A stretch of DNA of 64,000 bases from Ursus arctos (GCF_023065955.2 NW_026623100.1:16593001-16657000); one strand, 5' to 3'; shown: positions 1 through 12,667, numbered from the stretch's first letter. A program made the numbers and translations. The notes: generated by a model from the sequence alone, not told the origin.

Positions 1-22
1 TGAGTTTTCAAAAACACAATCA

Positions 23-236
23 TAGGGCACATGGGTGGCTCAGTTGTTGGGCATCTGCCTTCGGCTCAGGGCATGATCCCAGGGTCCTGGGATCGAGCCC
101 CGCATGGGCCTCCTCTGCTGGGAGCCTGCTTCTTCCTCTCCCACTCCCCCAGCTTGTGTCCCCTCTCTTGCTGGCTGTCTCTCTCTCTGTCAAATAAACA
201 AATAAAATCTTTAAAAAAATTAATAAAAATAAAAAT
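23..236 (+). mobile_element. Can-SINE (SINEC), plus
   Basis: A tRNA-derived carnivore SINE: head with the GGTGGCTCAG box, CT-rich middle and A-rich tail containing AATAAAATC. It is flanked by a 13-bp near-perfect target-site duplication (AAAAACACAATCA at 10-22 and AAAAACACAACCA at 237-249), which marks it as a complete retroposed copy. The open frames across it on both strands are not genes. Confidence 0.93.
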
Positions 237-454
237 AAAAACACAACCACTATGCCATTAGTTCACAAAAAAATTACCAATAATCCCTTAATATCATCTA
301 TCACTCAATTCCTGTTCAAGTTTCCCCAATTGCCTCAAAAATGTATTCTTATAACTGTTTTGAGGGACTCAGAATCAAACCAAGGACTACACATTTGATT
401 TGGCTGGTATATTTCCAGTCCTTTTTTTTTTTTTTTAAACTTATGTCTCTATAT

Positions 455-1340
455 CTATTTATTTGTTTATCTATCAACCTCCCCTTGTTGAGGTAAAATT
501 CACATGGTGCAAAATTAATTATTTTAAAGAGAACAATTCAGTGGCATTTAGTGCAGTCACAATGCTGTGCAGCCACTACCTCTCTCTGTTTCTAAAACAT
601 TTCCCTCACTCCAAAAGGACACCCAGAGCCCCACTGAGCAGTGGCTCTCTAGTCCCACCTCCCACCAGCACCTGGCCACCATCAAACAGATTTATCTGTT
701 CTGGATATTTCATAAAATGGAATCATACAATACGTGACATTTTGTGTCTGGCTTTTTACCCTCACCGTAACATTTCCAGGGTCCATCCTCAATCCAGCAT
801 GTTATCAGTACTTCATTCCTCTTTATGGAATAAATAATTCCATTGTATGTATACACCACAACTTTTTTACCCATTCATTTGTTGATGGAAATTTGGGATG
901 TTTTTGACTACTGTGAATACTGCTGCTATGGACGTGCCTGTGTATATATTTGTCTGAGTGCCAATTTTCAGTTCCTTTGGATATATACCCAGAAGTGGAA
1001 TTGCTGGGTCATATGATACATTTATGCTTAAATTTTTGAGGACCTGCCAAACTGGTTTCCACAGGGGCTGCACTATTTCACATTCCCACCAGCCATGCAT
1101 GTATGGGGGCTGCCATTGTCCCACATCTTGCCAGCACTTGTTACTTTCTACATTGTTTATTACAGCTGTCCTAGCGGGTGTGAAGTGGTATCTTGCGGTG
1201 GTTTTGATTTGCATTCCCCTAATGACTAATTACAGCAAACAGCTTGGCCATTTCACATCTCTTTTTAGATAAATGGTGTTCAAGTCCTTTGCCCCTTTTT
1301 AAATTGGCTTGTCTTTTCTGGGATTGTTGTCTTTTAAAAT
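455..1340 (-). mobile_element. Ancient L1M fragment, 3' UTR and ORF2 C-terminus
   Basis: Read on the minus strand this gives the typical L1 ORF2 C-terminal region: an open stretch of about 115 codons (867-1214) with a W-rich WWECE...QPLWKPVWQ segment followed by YDPAIPLLGIYPKE. The sequence to its left on the plus strand is typical of the L1M 3' UTR. It is a 5'-truncated, decayed LINE copy with no full ORF. Confidence 0.88.
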
Positions 1341-1560
1341 CAAATAGTTCCCCTCCCCCACCCCCTTTCAGGTTCTTCATTTGCACAACAAACCAGATCA
1401 TTTGTCCTGTAGAATTTCCCTCACTCTGTATTTGGCTGTTTCCCCATGGTGTGATTTAACTTGTTTCTCTATCCTCTTACTTCCTGTAAACAGATACTTC
1501 AGAACTAGATGTTTGCTTAAGTCCGTCTGTCCTTCCTTCCTTCCTCCCTCCCTCTTTCTC

Positions 1561-1608
<48 letters not shown>

Positions 1609-4040
1609 TCAAGATACTTCACAGGTGGTATAGCCTTCCTACTGCATTATGTTGAGAAGCTCATAATGCCTATTTTGTCTGGTTTTAATGACCCAAGCTG
1701 TATATTAAAGAACTCTAAGCTTCTTCAGGGTTACTTAAGGGGTCCTGCATATGTCCAATTCAAATTTCATTTAAAAAATATACAAATGACTACTGCTTTT
1801 CTGGATTTTCTCAGATTAAAAAGGAAGCCATGGAAGTGAGCCCCGGCCCTCCACCTGCTTCAGCCGGAATTACTCTACCTTTTATCTTTTGGGGTCCTAG
1901 ATAAGATTTCATTAGAAAAATATTACACTAATTAAAAAAATAAAATGAAATGAACCCCTTCTAAAATGTTAGGTGATTGTGTAACCCTTTCCAGAGGTAG
2001 TTATATCATAATCGGGGACTCTGGAAGTCGGAAAGGCCTTAAGACGCAATGAATAAAGTTCCTCACGCATGCAGTGGGCACAGCTGATGGGAGACAGCGT
2101 GGAGTCTTTCTGGTACCCCTTGAATCATACAGGGAACTGTTATGATCCCCCAAAATCTATGGCTGCCTCCCATTCATATAAAATATCCTTGCCTCATATA
2201 AATGAAAGTGGACTTTGAATAACAGCTTTAAAGTAGAGATAAAGCTTTATGAGAGGACCGCGGTTCAAAAATGGAAGGCGTGTGAGGTAGAATAGCTGAG
2301 AACCTAGCAAATGCCTCTGGCGTAGTATACAGATGTCCTTCATATGTCTTTTGCTGGAAATATCTCTAATTCTGGTCATAAGAAAAGATCCTCCATCTTT
2401 CTGACACAGAATATACACACTGTCTGTGATACCTTAAATCAATACCTGATTGTCCACTAGACTCTTTTTCTGGTATTCATTAAAATTGAGCTTCTCTCTA
2501 TAACTAAATGTTGAACACATCAAATTGATGGATGGTGCATCAGCCCCTTATCCCTAGGATTTTGGAGGCAAAGTCTTCAGTCTTCTTATGGCTAAAAGGA
2601 GATTTATGAACCTTTGCCTCAATTCTAGTTTAATCTTCAAGTGTCTGCTTTTTAATTGTCAAAGAGTTGTCAAGTCTGCCCTTCGTGGAACTAGAACAGC
2701 AGGATGGATACACAGCTGGATCCCATTGCAGGTGGATGAAGGGAGCACTGAGACCTCATATTTCCTCTGAGATGAGAAGACACTAAGTTCTGATTATCCT
2801 GTTCCTCTGATCTGCAGTATTGTTTCTGGAATAAAATATTTGCCAGTAGATGATCTATTGTGTTATCATTACCATCAATATCATCCTCCTCCTCCTCCTC
2901 ATGCCTATATTCCAATATAATGTTGAAGAGATGGACAGCTACTGCCTCTCTTGACTTCTAAAGCTCAGAAAAAAGGGCTTACAGAAGCAAAGGAAAAAAA
3001 AGCAGCCAATCAAGGCTCAGATCAGCTATTGGCCTCACAGACTCCAAATTCACTGCAGAAACTCAATTACCTTTCTGATCGTCCAAACAGAATTCTCACG
3101 AGTTTTCCATGATGATTTTGGTTAAATCTTACCAGCTTTTATCCAAACTGATAAATAGAGATACATACAATGAAAGTGAATTTTTAGACACAAACGTCAA
3201 GGTTTATCAGTTCCCAAGTCCTTTCCGTAAGTCCGTCCCTAACTAATTGGTTTCAGAGTGATAATTACATGCCAAGGACAGAGATGCTGTTGGAAGGAGG
3301 CTTGGCTCCAGGCACACACAGAAAATGAAGCTGAATAACAGGCCTTCCTCCCTGTTCATTCATTCCTTATGATATAGAAATCACACTTTGCACGAGTTTA
3401 GATATAAGATGTTCATAAGATGAACAACTGGAAAGAAACTAAATGCTCATCAGTGGGAAGAGAAGGAAGTATACCTGAATTTTGAAACTTGAAAAAGGAT
3501 GCCGCATAAAATTGATTGATGTGGGAAGATGTTCAGGATAAATTAGTTGAAAAATAAGGTGGGGAAAATTTTACATATTTATAATTTTCTTTTTAGTTTT
3601 GGATATTTTTAGTCTTGAACGAACTATGTGTGCTTTATTTGGGAGTAGAAGGGAGGTTCTATTCTAAGCCTTTTAGTATATTTGCATGGGTTGGCTTATC
3701 AGGCTAGCTTACTGTGAAAGGCACAGACATCTTGAACCAATGGAAATGAGGCAGAGAGTGAGAACATTTCAACTTGGGGAGAAGAGGGGAAGGACAAGCC
3801 TAGATCATTGTTGGAGCAGCATTGGGACTGTCCCCCATGGGACAATGGGGGAGATGGTAGATGGGAAAAGGAATGAGTAAATGAAGGCTTGGTTTGATGT
3901 ACCAAACTCTAAGCTTTGAACCTTTCACTGTTTGGGTTAAGTACCTCCAACATGAGGGTGAGTGGAGTAATGTCAGGGCCTGGGCCGCAGCTGACATAAA
4001 GTGGGACAGGAGTGATCTTGTGATGTTTCTTTCCTCTACC
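1341..4040. other. Gene-free stretch with a pyrimidine tract
   Basis: No supported gene. The part around 1380-1700 resembles a widespread ancient mammalian repeat that I cannot name, with a CTTT/CCTT tract grown inside it. The rest is AT-rich single-copy-looking sequence. The 152-codon open frame at 1381-1839 reads straight through the CTTT tract and has no domain-like content. Confidence 0.5.
1529..1610 (+). repeat. (CCTT)n/(CTTT)n microsatellite
   Basis: A run of CCTT units passing into about 13 CTTT units, all pyrimidine on the plus strand. This is a candidate length-polymorphic marker. Confidence 0.95.
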
Positions 4041-4228
4041 TTTTTGTTTGTTTGTTTGTTTAGATTTTATTTATTTGAGAGAGAGAGAGCACAAGCAGAG
4101 GGAGCAGCAGAGGGAGAGGCAGGCTACCTGCTGAACAGGGAGCCTGATGCAGGACTCGATCCTACAGCTTTGCGATCCTGATCTGAGCTGAAGTCAGATG
4201 CTCAACAGACTGAGCCATCCAGGATCCC
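4041..4228 (-). mobile_element. Can-SINE, older subfamily, minus
   Basis: The reverse complement shows the SINE head (ending in a TGGATGGCTCAG-type box at 4212-4228) and the T-rich tail is at the left (GTTTGTTTGTTT). The GA-rich centre and the divergence from the consensus suggest an older copy. TSDs are only weakly visible (CTACCTTTTT / CTATCCTTTA). Confidence 0.85.
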
Positions 4229-5774
4229 CTATCCTTTATCTTATTACTTTACCTACTTGGTTCTGGGTGGGGAGGCCGGATGTTTCTCTCTTGCACAGGA
4301 CAAAGCCCAGGAGTTCAGGAGTGACGATTCCAAAATCAGCTAGACCAAAAACAAAACAAAACAAAACAAAAAACAAAGTGAGTTAAATAGAGAGAGGGTG
4401 ATAATGGGGAAACCATGCACATGGATCTTCTTTTCAAGTGGCAGTTCACCACCCTAAATGCACGGCCTCAGGTAGAAATGCAGGTTAGAATTCAGAGCCC
4501 AACATCAAAGATAGGGTGCTTTGTTTCAGCAGGTTAAAAAGCAACTCATGGTATCACTGTGAATATATCTGGAAGGAGTTGGCAACTTCAAAGGGATTCA
4601 TTAAGAGATCTCCCCATTAAAGTCCCTGGAAGTTTACTAAACTGCACAAACGTGCTTTTATTAAAAGCTAAAAGCAGGCCTAGGAGGCATTTTAATAAAG
4701 ATCTCCAGTTAGCTAACTGGACCACGACAGCTGTGTCGAGGGCCTAGAACAGAGAGAAGTCTGTTGTGATGTATCTCTTAGGGCAAAGTTCCTAACATTT
4801 CTCACTTCAATTTTTTCTTCTTTAAAACCCAGCCTTACAGGGACACTGAGAAGATTAAATAATATTGTTTGCAAATTAATTCATTAATGTTAATTCCTTT
4901 ACAGGTAAAACAAAGTGCTCAACATTACATCTGAACCAATGTCTGTGATACTTGCTTTGGAAAGATTCTAGGTTCTTCCCAAGTGTATCATGCCTAAAAG
5001 ACAAGCAGCAGGAGAGGAAGGTTAAACTCAACCCACTCCTTGAGGTTCAGAAAGAACAAAATGGTGGGATGTTGAAGGAAGGAGGCTGTTGGAAGGTCAG
5101 AATTTGAATAAGAATTGAAAGAGGTATTCTCTCATCCCCCTAATGCTTAAATGATCTCGCTTGGTCTTAAGAAGTGAAACCTACAGGGTCTGGTAAAATT
5201 TTGAAGCTTTCTGAAAGGTTGCTCAAAAAGATAAGAACACAGAGAAGAGCCATTGTTGGACAGACAAAGTGACATACGCACACTGCCATCTTGAATCCCA
5301 GACAAAAAGATTCGCCATGATTACAATTGAGCTTTCAGTCTAGAGGCCAATTCAGCCAAACATTTTGTTCATGCTTTTTAAAACTCAGTGGCGAGTACAT
5401 AAAAATGTCTGCAACCCAGATGAGGTTGTTAAATTCTTTCTTAAGAATAAGACAGAAAGGAGAAGTGATTTACTAGAGTATGTTGCTGGGTTTGTGTTTT
5501 ATTTTTATTTTTGCTCTTCTAATCCCCAAGCCCGCAGCAGCCCGTCTCGTTGAATCTTGATTTGTTTTTGTCTTATATGAATGTGAACATCCATCCTCCC
5601 AGCAGAAATGGTAAATAGCTATACACATCTATGTCACGAAGTGGTCATAAATAACAATCATTTATGGGGCTGGTGGGAGGGCAATCTTTGGGCTTTGAGA
5701 ACTGCCTGCAGTAACATTGTTCTATGAAGTTTCCTGTAACTAAAGGGGCAAAAAGCATGGATTCCTGTTGTTAC
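4229..5774. other. Gene-free, repeat-poor stretch
   Basis: Apart from an AAAAC-rich run near 4348-4375, no recognisable repeat or gene is seen. Open frames are short and lack family features. Confidence 0.4.
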
Positions 5775-6162
5775 TGTTTAAAATTATTATTTTAAAGTAA
5801 TACATGCACACAGTAAAAAATTGTTATGTCACAGAGTGGTGGTATTAAATGAAAAAGCTCTATGTCTGCCTCAGTGGTAACCACTTAAAAATGATAAGTT
5901 TCACGCTACACAAATCCTATATGAACACTTTCTTGCAAAAATGTCAAATCACACAGACAAAGCTAGAGTCCTTCTTGACCATCACCTCAATTACATTCCC
6001 CTCCTCAGAGGTAGCCACCATTGTTAACAGGGGTGGGTTTCCTCCCAGAGCTTGAGAATTTTCACAGGGATTCTTGTTTTGGTTTTTATTTTACACAAAT
6101 GGTATCCTACATTTATAATCCAACAACTTGCTTTTTTTTGACTTAATAACATGTCTTGGATA

Positions 6163-6345
6163 GGGGCACTTGGGTGGCTCAGTCAGTTAAGTGTCCGACT
6201 TTTGATTTTGGCTCTGGTCATGATTTCAGGGTTGTGAGAATGAGCCCCATTTTGGGCTTTGTGCTGGGTGTGGAGCCTGCTTAAGATTCTCTCTCTCCCT
6301 CTGCCTCTCCCCAGCCTTCCTCTCTAAAAAAAAAGGTAATGAAAA
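6163..6345 (+). mobile_element. Can-SINE, older subfamily, plus
   Basis: Complete SINE with a 15-bp duplication, AACATGTCTTGGATA (6148-6162) and AACATGCCTTGGATA (6346-6360). It has the diverged GGTCATGATTTCAGGG-type body of an older subfamily and sits inside the L1M fragment. Confidence 0.93.
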
Positions 6346-6413
6346 AACATGCCTTGGATATCTTTCCATGTCAGTGCATTTTATATGTACTTCACTCCTT
6401 GAAACTGTTGTAT

Positions 6414-6548
6414 GGGGCACCTGGGTGGCTCAGTCAGTTAAGCGTCTGCCTTTGGCTCAGGTCATGATCTCAGGGTCCTGGGATCAAGTCAGGCTCCTTG
6501 GTCAGTGGGGAGTCTGCTTCTCCCTCTCCCTCTGTGCGCTCTCTCTGA

Positions 6549-6591
<43 letters not shown>
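6414..6591 (+). mobile_element. Can-SINE, plus, with long TAAA tail
   Basis: Complete SINE flanked by AAACTGTTGTAT (6402-6413) and AAACTATTGTAT (6592-6603). Its tail has expanded into about 11 AAAT/TAAA units (6549-6591), a likely polymorphic tetranucleotide repeat. Confidence 0.94.
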
Positions 6592-6900
6592 AAACTATTG
6601 TATAATATGACTGGGCCATAATTTGTTTATGTGTAGTGAACATTCAGATATTTTCAATTCTTTAATATTACAACACAGAGCTGCACTGAACATCATTGTC
6701 CCTACTTCCTGGACACATGTAGAAGTATTTTTCTAGAATAGATAGGAAATACCCATTTTTAGCCATTTCTATTTTTAGTTTTTCTGTTGTTTGTCATGAT
6801 CATTCAAAATAAGACATTTATCATTTATTTCTTGATTCATCAAATTTAAATCTTATCAATTCACTACTTACTATAAGAGATGGGGAATTCAACTCACTTA

Positions 6901-8129
6901 TATGACCTTTCACTTCCCTTCCACTGCCAACTTTTGTTACATTTTTATTACAGTAATAAAATATATATATAATACAACTTATATAATACACTTGAATATC
7001 TAGTTTTTATAACATCAACTTTAGACAATATCTCTTGAGTCTCTATCACGAATGAGGGTATTAGCACTTCCGTCCCCCTCTTCTCTCTTGCCGACCTCTG
7101 TCAGTTACAGTATTACTTTCACCTTGTCCAGGTTCATAACCTTTACATTCTATTCTGTAACTGTACAATCCTCTATGGTTTCTCTGTGGACTGATTCCTA
7201 AACGTTGGAAACCTTTTGACAATGTTTTAATATCAAGACTCTTTAAATAATATTCTCCTCATACCCAAGCATTGTTGTCGACCCCTTAGAGAAGGAGCGG
7301 TATTGTTCAAAGAAAACTGTTCAAGCATCAAGGTCAAAGGGATTGTCTTTTCTTCCTCTTTGTCACATGCTGGAAATCATGCTGCATTTTAGTTTGCTTT
7401 ACAGATGGAGCTTAACTTTCTAACAACATCCTTCCACCTCTGACATTTCTAATCTTTCTTCCTTCCCTCTTTCCTTTCTTCCTCCCTCCCCCACCCGCCT
7501 TATTTCTTATCCAACTCTGCCTTTATCTTCCATGTGCATTGGGGTTACAGTTTTCTTTGCTCTATTTTACCTGTAAATAAGTTCTTATCCATTTTCTCTT
7601 TTCCAGAAAATCATCAAATTCTCTGGTCTGTGAACAACTCCTCCTTTCCATTCTCTTTTGTGCATTTTCACTCTTGTTTTAGTAGAGGTTTGGGGGAAGG
7701 GAATGTAAATACGCCCACTCTGTCATCCATCCTGGACCCGACAAAGCAGGAATTTTTAAAAGCCACCATTAAAAACCACCGTTTCTTTGAAGGCATTTTC
7801 AACATATGGGTGCCAATTTCAGCAAACAAAACAACTCTTGGTTTTCTAATTAGCCAGAGACAGGTGAGAGAGTCTATAACCCATACCACAAAACGAAACA
7901 CTAGAACCTGTCAGAAATGGTGTTCACTACTAATTCCGTTACAAGGCATCTAGTCTAAAAACTCGATCTCTACATCCTTGTTTGTCAGTCCTGGCTAAGA
8001 AGGGGAGGGACTGAAGAAGGACTCCAAGGTCCATGGCTGAGCTGTAGGGATAGGTTGTTTAATGGTTCCTCATTTTTCAGTGCTGCTTCCCCAGAGAACC
8101 GGTCCTGCCAGCAGCCCGGGGAAAGTCAG
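6901..8129. other. Gene-free stretch
   Basis: AT-rich sequence with small TA and CT/CCTT-rich patches (6960-6970, 7455-7500). The 139-codon open frame at 7534-7953 shows no domain, no biased composition and no splice context that I would trust. No repeat family is recognised. Confidence 0.4.
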
Positions 8130-8560
8130 GATAACATAATGGATAAGAATTGGGGACCCAGGGGGCACCTGGGTGGCTCAGTCGGTTAAGCGTCTACCTT
8201 CAGCTTAGGTCATGATCCCAGTGTCCTGGGATTGAGCCCCTGAGTCAGGTTCCCTGCTCAGTGGGGAGACTGCTTCTCCCTTTCCCCCTCCCCCTGCTTG
8301 TGCACTCTCTCTGTCAAATAAATAAATAAAATCTTAAAAATAAAAAAGGAATTGGGGACCCAGGGATTCTGACACTTCATAGCTGTGTGATTTCTTTTAC
8401 TACTTCATTCCTTAAGCTTCAGTTTCCTCGTCTATAAAGTGGAGGAATAGTTTTCATCTCGTAGGGTTGTTATGCTCATTAAACACAATAATACATGTAA
8501 ATCACTTGGTGCCAACACCAGCAAGTACCAGTAAATGTTAGCCACTTTTATAAAGAACTT
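8130..8560 (+). mobile_element. MIR element split by a Can-SINE
   Basis: The right part carries the MIR core order: tRNA-derived end, AGCTGTGTGA, CAGTTTCCTCGTCTATAAA and a tail region with AATGTTAG. The left part before the SINE continues it. This is an ancient mammalian SINE relic, older than the Can-SINE within it. Confidence 0.7.
8162..8348 (+). mobile_element. Can-SINE, plus, inside MIR
   Basis: Complete SINE with a 15-bp perfect duplication GAATTGGGGACCCAG at 8147-8161 and 8349-8363. It has a standard head, CT-rich middle and AATAAATAAATAAAATC tail. Confidence 0.95.
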
Positions 8561-8844
8561 TGCATTTTGAATATACAGTCCTCTGTGCGAAATTGCAGAG
8601 GAAGAAAGGCAAATGGTCCCCATCCTCACAGAGTTTCTAGTCTAAGGAATGGCAAATATTTTCACTCTATGATTCTTCACATATGGCAAGAGGTTTAATG
8701 GATATCTGCTGGATAAATAATTGAATAACCTAGGTTGCAAAGGCAGACACAACTCTTTCTTTCAAGGAATACTCAAAGAGAAATAAGACACATATTGTAT
8801 AAACAAATACTGAGTACGTTTAATCCCAGTTCACTAATGTGATA

Positions 8845-8950
8845 ATTCATTCAACCAATATTTGTTACTCATTGACTATGTGAAGAAATTATGTTAGGTC
8901 ATTTAACAAGATACAGTCCCTGCCTTCAAGGAGTTTAAAATCTAGTATAT
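8845..8950 (-). mobile_element. L2/MIR-like 3' end fragment
   Basis: The sequence TTCATTCAACCAATATTTGT followed by a CAGTCCCTGCCTTCAAGGAG-type stretch matches the familiar reverse-complement 3' end of L2/MIR-class elements. Diverged and partial. Confidence 0.45.
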
Positions 8951-9429
8951 AAGATTTATACACAGAGCTAAATACATTAGGATGAGGGCTTTACTGCCAA
9001 TCGAGGCAAGGGAATTTGCTAAGATGCATTATTCCCACCATCCAAGTCCTCTCTCCCCTCCCTGGCCACCTTCTATCTCTCCCGTGTGTCTATAGCAATG
9101 TTTATTTCTGAAGTAATTAAAAAAAAATCATGTGGACTGTGTCTGAAAAAAAAGGTGATAGGTACATAGTTCCCTATCTTCCTGAATAAACCCATGGATT
9201 TAATCTCCCCGCAGGCTAATGAACTTTGCAGAAAGCACACATTTTTCCCACTGACTTCCTAACCCTAGCCACTCAGCGCCTTCTTTCTCTGTGATAGAAA
9301 CCCTTTCCTCCATTAGTCATCTTATAAGCACATACCTATGGGGAAAGATCTTTCACTTGCAAATTCCACCATTCCCTCCAACTCAGTATATTTCTGGAGG
9401 TAGAGAATGGTATGGAGAAAAAAAACCTT

Positions 9430-9560
9430 TGAAGCCAAACAAACACGAGTGCAAATCTCAGCTCATCTCTTTACTAGATGAGTGACCTCAGGCAAGTTAA
9501 CTTAAGCTCTCTGAGTCTCAGTTTCCTCCCACATAAAATGAAAATGATAATGCTGTGTCA
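9430..9560 (+). mobile_element. MIR fragment
   Basis: Core order with CAAATCTCAGCTCATCTCTT, then GTGACCTCAGGCAAGTTAAC, then CTCAGTTTCCTCCCACATAA. This is the standard MIR order in the plus orientation. Confidence 0.72.
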
Positions 9561-9729
9561 GAAACTGCTAGTTCTTCCCCTAAATCCAGCCTATCCTTTG
9601 CCATAGGAATAGAATTTTTAGCTGGTCACAAGGTTGCCTAGAATAGAACAAGCATTCCTTGGCCATGTGAATAAATTCTGGTTAAAGGGGTGTAGGTGGA
9701 AGCAACGGTGTGCTGATAAAGGCTTCACT

Positions 9730-9735
<6 letters not shown>

Positions 9736-9766
<31 letters not shown>
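9736..9766 (+). repeat. (AC)n microsatellite
   Basis: About 15 AC units followed by an inverted GTGTGT. Likely length-polymorphic. Confidence 0.95.
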
Positions 9767-9768
<2 letters not shown>

Positions 9769-10272
9769 GTGTACACATATGCACCTAAGTTTGTTATAAA
9801 TGTTACTGATATTAAAGACATACAATTTACAAATAATGAAATATACAGTACTGTATTACAAGTTCCATACAGCCAACTGAACCTTACAGAATGTTTTGGT
9901 TAATTGTTGGGGAACGAGAAGTTCAACCATGGTTTGACAAACGGAGTTCCGTTTCAAGTCCCTCTTTTCCCAATAAATGGATTGCTGTTCAATCTGAAAT
10001 GTGATCTACTACTAACCTGTTTTTCATCCTCATATAAATTATATTCACTAAACTGAAATCTCTTTCAGCCTTAGCACTACATTGTGTCAAAAGCTCACTC
10101 ATTTGCCAAGGAGGTAAGTGACTTCTCTGCAGAACTGGAGAATGGTATTCTAATGCTGGAAGGATATTGCCTTAATGTTTTGCGCTATTCATAATGTAGT
10201 GACCACACATACACCACACTTTTAAGTTTCGTCTGCATTTTTGACCTTTTTTTCCATCACTTTCCTAAGTTT

Positions 10273-10652
10273 AGACAAATAACAAAATAATAATTCAAAT
10301 CCCGACTTGTAGCCTTTGCTGATGTCCGTGGTGTAAACATTCTCATCATGGCTGAGTTTAAACTACCAGCATGAGGTCACTGAACACAAAGTTGGAAAGA
10401 AATAAGCAGGGTTTCCTTCATATGAAAGCAACAAATATAATTTCACGTTATGGTTATTTGGAATTCTCTGAGTTGTCAATTTATATTTTCTTACCGTTCT
10501 TAACACTATATTCTCTCTCATTTTTGAGAACTTTCTGTATGTTATCAGTCATATGTCCTATCTCTCACTGGAAGGTAAGCGCCATGAATACAGGTACTCA
10601 GACAAATGACAAAATAATAAATCAAACCCTGACTTGTGGCATTTGCTGAATG
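10273..10652 (+). repeat. Pair of ~53-bp direct repeats
   Basis: The segments 10273-10325 and 10600-10652 share the same order (AGACAAAT, ACAAAATAATAA, ACTTGT, TTTGCTGA) with a handful of substitutions, about 275 bp apart. I do not recognise the family. They may be two copies of one old repeat or a local duplication. Confidence 0.7.
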
Positions 10653-10739
10653 TTTTATTCAGCACTGCCTCTGGTTACACCCATCCTATAAAAGATGTTC
10701 AAAGAAATATTTGTTAAATAAATGAATTTGATAAACCAA

Positions 10740-12184
10740 TGTTGCAAATATTTCCCGACTATAATTTGTCTTATTTTATTTATATTTATGCTTTTTGCCA
10801 TACAAAAGTGTTAAATTGAATGTTGTCTAATATGTCTGCCTTTTCATTTATTGCATTGGAATTTTCTGTTCTATTTAAGAACGCCTCTCTCAACCCAAGG
10901 TGGATTATTCTCCTAAAATTTTCTAGAAGTTTTATTTTTTTGTTGTTACATTTAAATCTGGAATCCATCTGGAATATATTTTTGTATATGACATGCATTT
11001 CTTCCAGATGGCTAGCCCATTGTGCCACTTCTGTAAATAAATTATTTTTCTCTGCTAAGCTGAAATTCCACCTTTGTGGTACATTAAGTTCCCATGTGTG
11101 CTGGACTCTATTTCCGATTCTCTAATCTGTTCCAGTATCTATTTGCCTACTTCTGGGCCTTTATGACACTCTTTTGATACACTGACTTTATCATAATGGT
11201 AATATAATAACAGAGCACAATTATAGTGTTTACTATATTCTATTCTAAGCAATTTAGATTTAATCTTCACCAAAACCCTATGAGATAGGTACTATTAATA
11301 TTCTCATTTTACTGATAATAAAATTAATGGCAGAGAGGTAAATAGACATGCTCTGCCCCGTACCAGCAGCAAGTAGCAGAGCCTGGGTTTGAACCAAGGC
11401 ACTTGTTCTTAGCCATTAGGTCAAACCACCTTTGTGTAGAACATGTAACCTTTTACTATTCCTTCACAAAATAATTTGCTTATCTATTCCTGGAAATTAT
11501 TCTTCCGTAGACTTCTTTAAAATAATTTTATTGAGCTTCCAAACAAAAATAAAACCTCTCTATTGGGATTCTAATTAGAACTGTATTAACTTTATGCATT
11601 AATTGTGGGAGGCATATGGTTTTGTGAATTAAGTCTTCCCCTTTAGGAACGTGATCAACTTTTCTGTACAGTCAGGTCTCATTTCATGTACTCTTTATTA
11701 AGAGTTTCTAGTTTCCCTTCTATAGGTCCTGCATCTTGTAAAATTTTATCCCAAATATTTTGTAAGTTTTGTCATGGTTGTGAATGAAAATTTCCCCCCA
11801 TTGTTGAAAAACCTATTGTTTTTCTGTTTGTGCGTGTTGTATGTGGTCGTATGTATATATACAGTGTTCAGTCACCTTACCAAATTCTCTTATTAATTCT
11901 ACAGGTTTTTTTTCACTTGAGTTTTCTAGGAACACAGTTATATCACTTGCAAACTGAGATAATATTCTGTCTCTTCTCCCCTCCTTTGCTCCCTGCCTTT
12001 ACTCTTTCCTTCCTTCCTTCTTTCCCTCCCTCCCTCCTTTTCTGTAATCTAGTTTTTGATTAATTGTGGAAACATTAATATAAGAAAGATTCTTTCTCTT
12101 TTATTTACCAGCTTTTAGGATAATAAATTACTGTCCTCTAGTTCTCTGAAGGTGATCAGTTAGAGTTTTTTCCCAGTGTTTTGT
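10740..12184 (-). mobile_element. Ancient L1M ORF2 region, minus
   Basis: The plus strand carries the well-known antisense signature of L1 ORF2 (TCTGGAATCCATCTGGAATA, then CTTCCAGATGGCTAGCCCAT, then TCTTATTAATTCTACAGGTT). A MIR (11180-11440) interrupts or separates two pieces. All frames are broken. Confidence 0.75.
11180..11440 (-). mobile_element. MIR fragment, minus
   Basis: Antisense MIR order: CCCTATGAGATAGGTACTAT, then CTCATTTTACTGATAATAAA, then GCAGAGCCTGGGTTTGAACC. Diverged. Confidence 0.75.
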
Positions 12185-12185
12185 T

Positions 12186-12360
12186 TTGTTTTGAGAGGGA
12201 GAGGGAGAAAGGGGCAGGGAGAGGGACAGAAAGAAAGGGAGAGAGAGAAACTTGCCCAGCACAGAGCCTGACGCAGGGCTCCATCTCACAACCCTGAGAT
12301 CATGACCTGAGCTGAAATGGAGAGTTGGACGCTTAACTGACTGAGCTGTCCAGGCAGCCC
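12186..12360 (-). mobile_element. Can-SINE, older subfamily, minus
   Basis: GA-rich body, then CAGAGCCTGACGCAGGGCTC and CTGACTGAGCTGTCCAGGCA: an antisense SINE head. The decay (GCTGTCC for GCCACCC) suggests an older copy; no clean TSD. Confidence 0.85.
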
Positions 12361-12364
12361 TCTA

Positions 12365-12667
12365 GGTTTTAAAAGCTGCGGTAAGATGTACTTAACATAA
12401 AATTTACCATTAGTGATATTTAGTACATTCGCAGTGTTGTGCAACCATCACCCCATCTAGTTCCAGAACATCTTCATCACTCCAAAAATAAACCCCCTAC
12501 TCATTAAGTACTCACTCCCTTTTCCTCCCGTCCCCCAGCTCCTGGCAACTACTAATTTGCTCTCTGTCTGTACAGATTTACCTATTCTAGATATTTCATA
12601 TAAATGAAATCATAGGAGGTGTGGCCTTTGTGTCTGGTTCGATCAATTCGTTTTTAAAAATATTATG
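12365..12667 (-). mobile_element. Ancient L1M 3' UTR fragment, minus
   Basis: Reads TAACATAAAATTTACCATTA, AGTGTTGTGCAACCATCACC and CTATTCTAGATATTTCATAT, a familiar antisense 3' UTR of L1M elements. It is the same region as 465-740 and about 23180-23460. Confidence 0.85.

Larger units (their letters stand above)
5775..6900 (-). mobile_element. Ancient L1M 3' region split by two SINEs
   Basis: The plus-strand text (a GGTAGCCACCATTGTTAACA-type block, later a CTTTCCATGTCAGTGCATTT-type block and a block on a target site in tandem with TTTTCAATTCTTTAATATTAC) is the reverse complement of old L1M 3' UTR/ORF2 tail sequence. Two Can-SINEs have inserted within it about 70 bp apart. Confidence 0.65.

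Noticed and set aside
1381..1839. A 152-codon open frame
   Set aside because: It reads through the CTTT microsatellite as repeated FLSF/SFFL-like residues; no domain.
7534..7953. A 139-codon plus-strand open frame
   Set aside because: No domain, no repeat match, and no promoter or splice signal that stands out from background.
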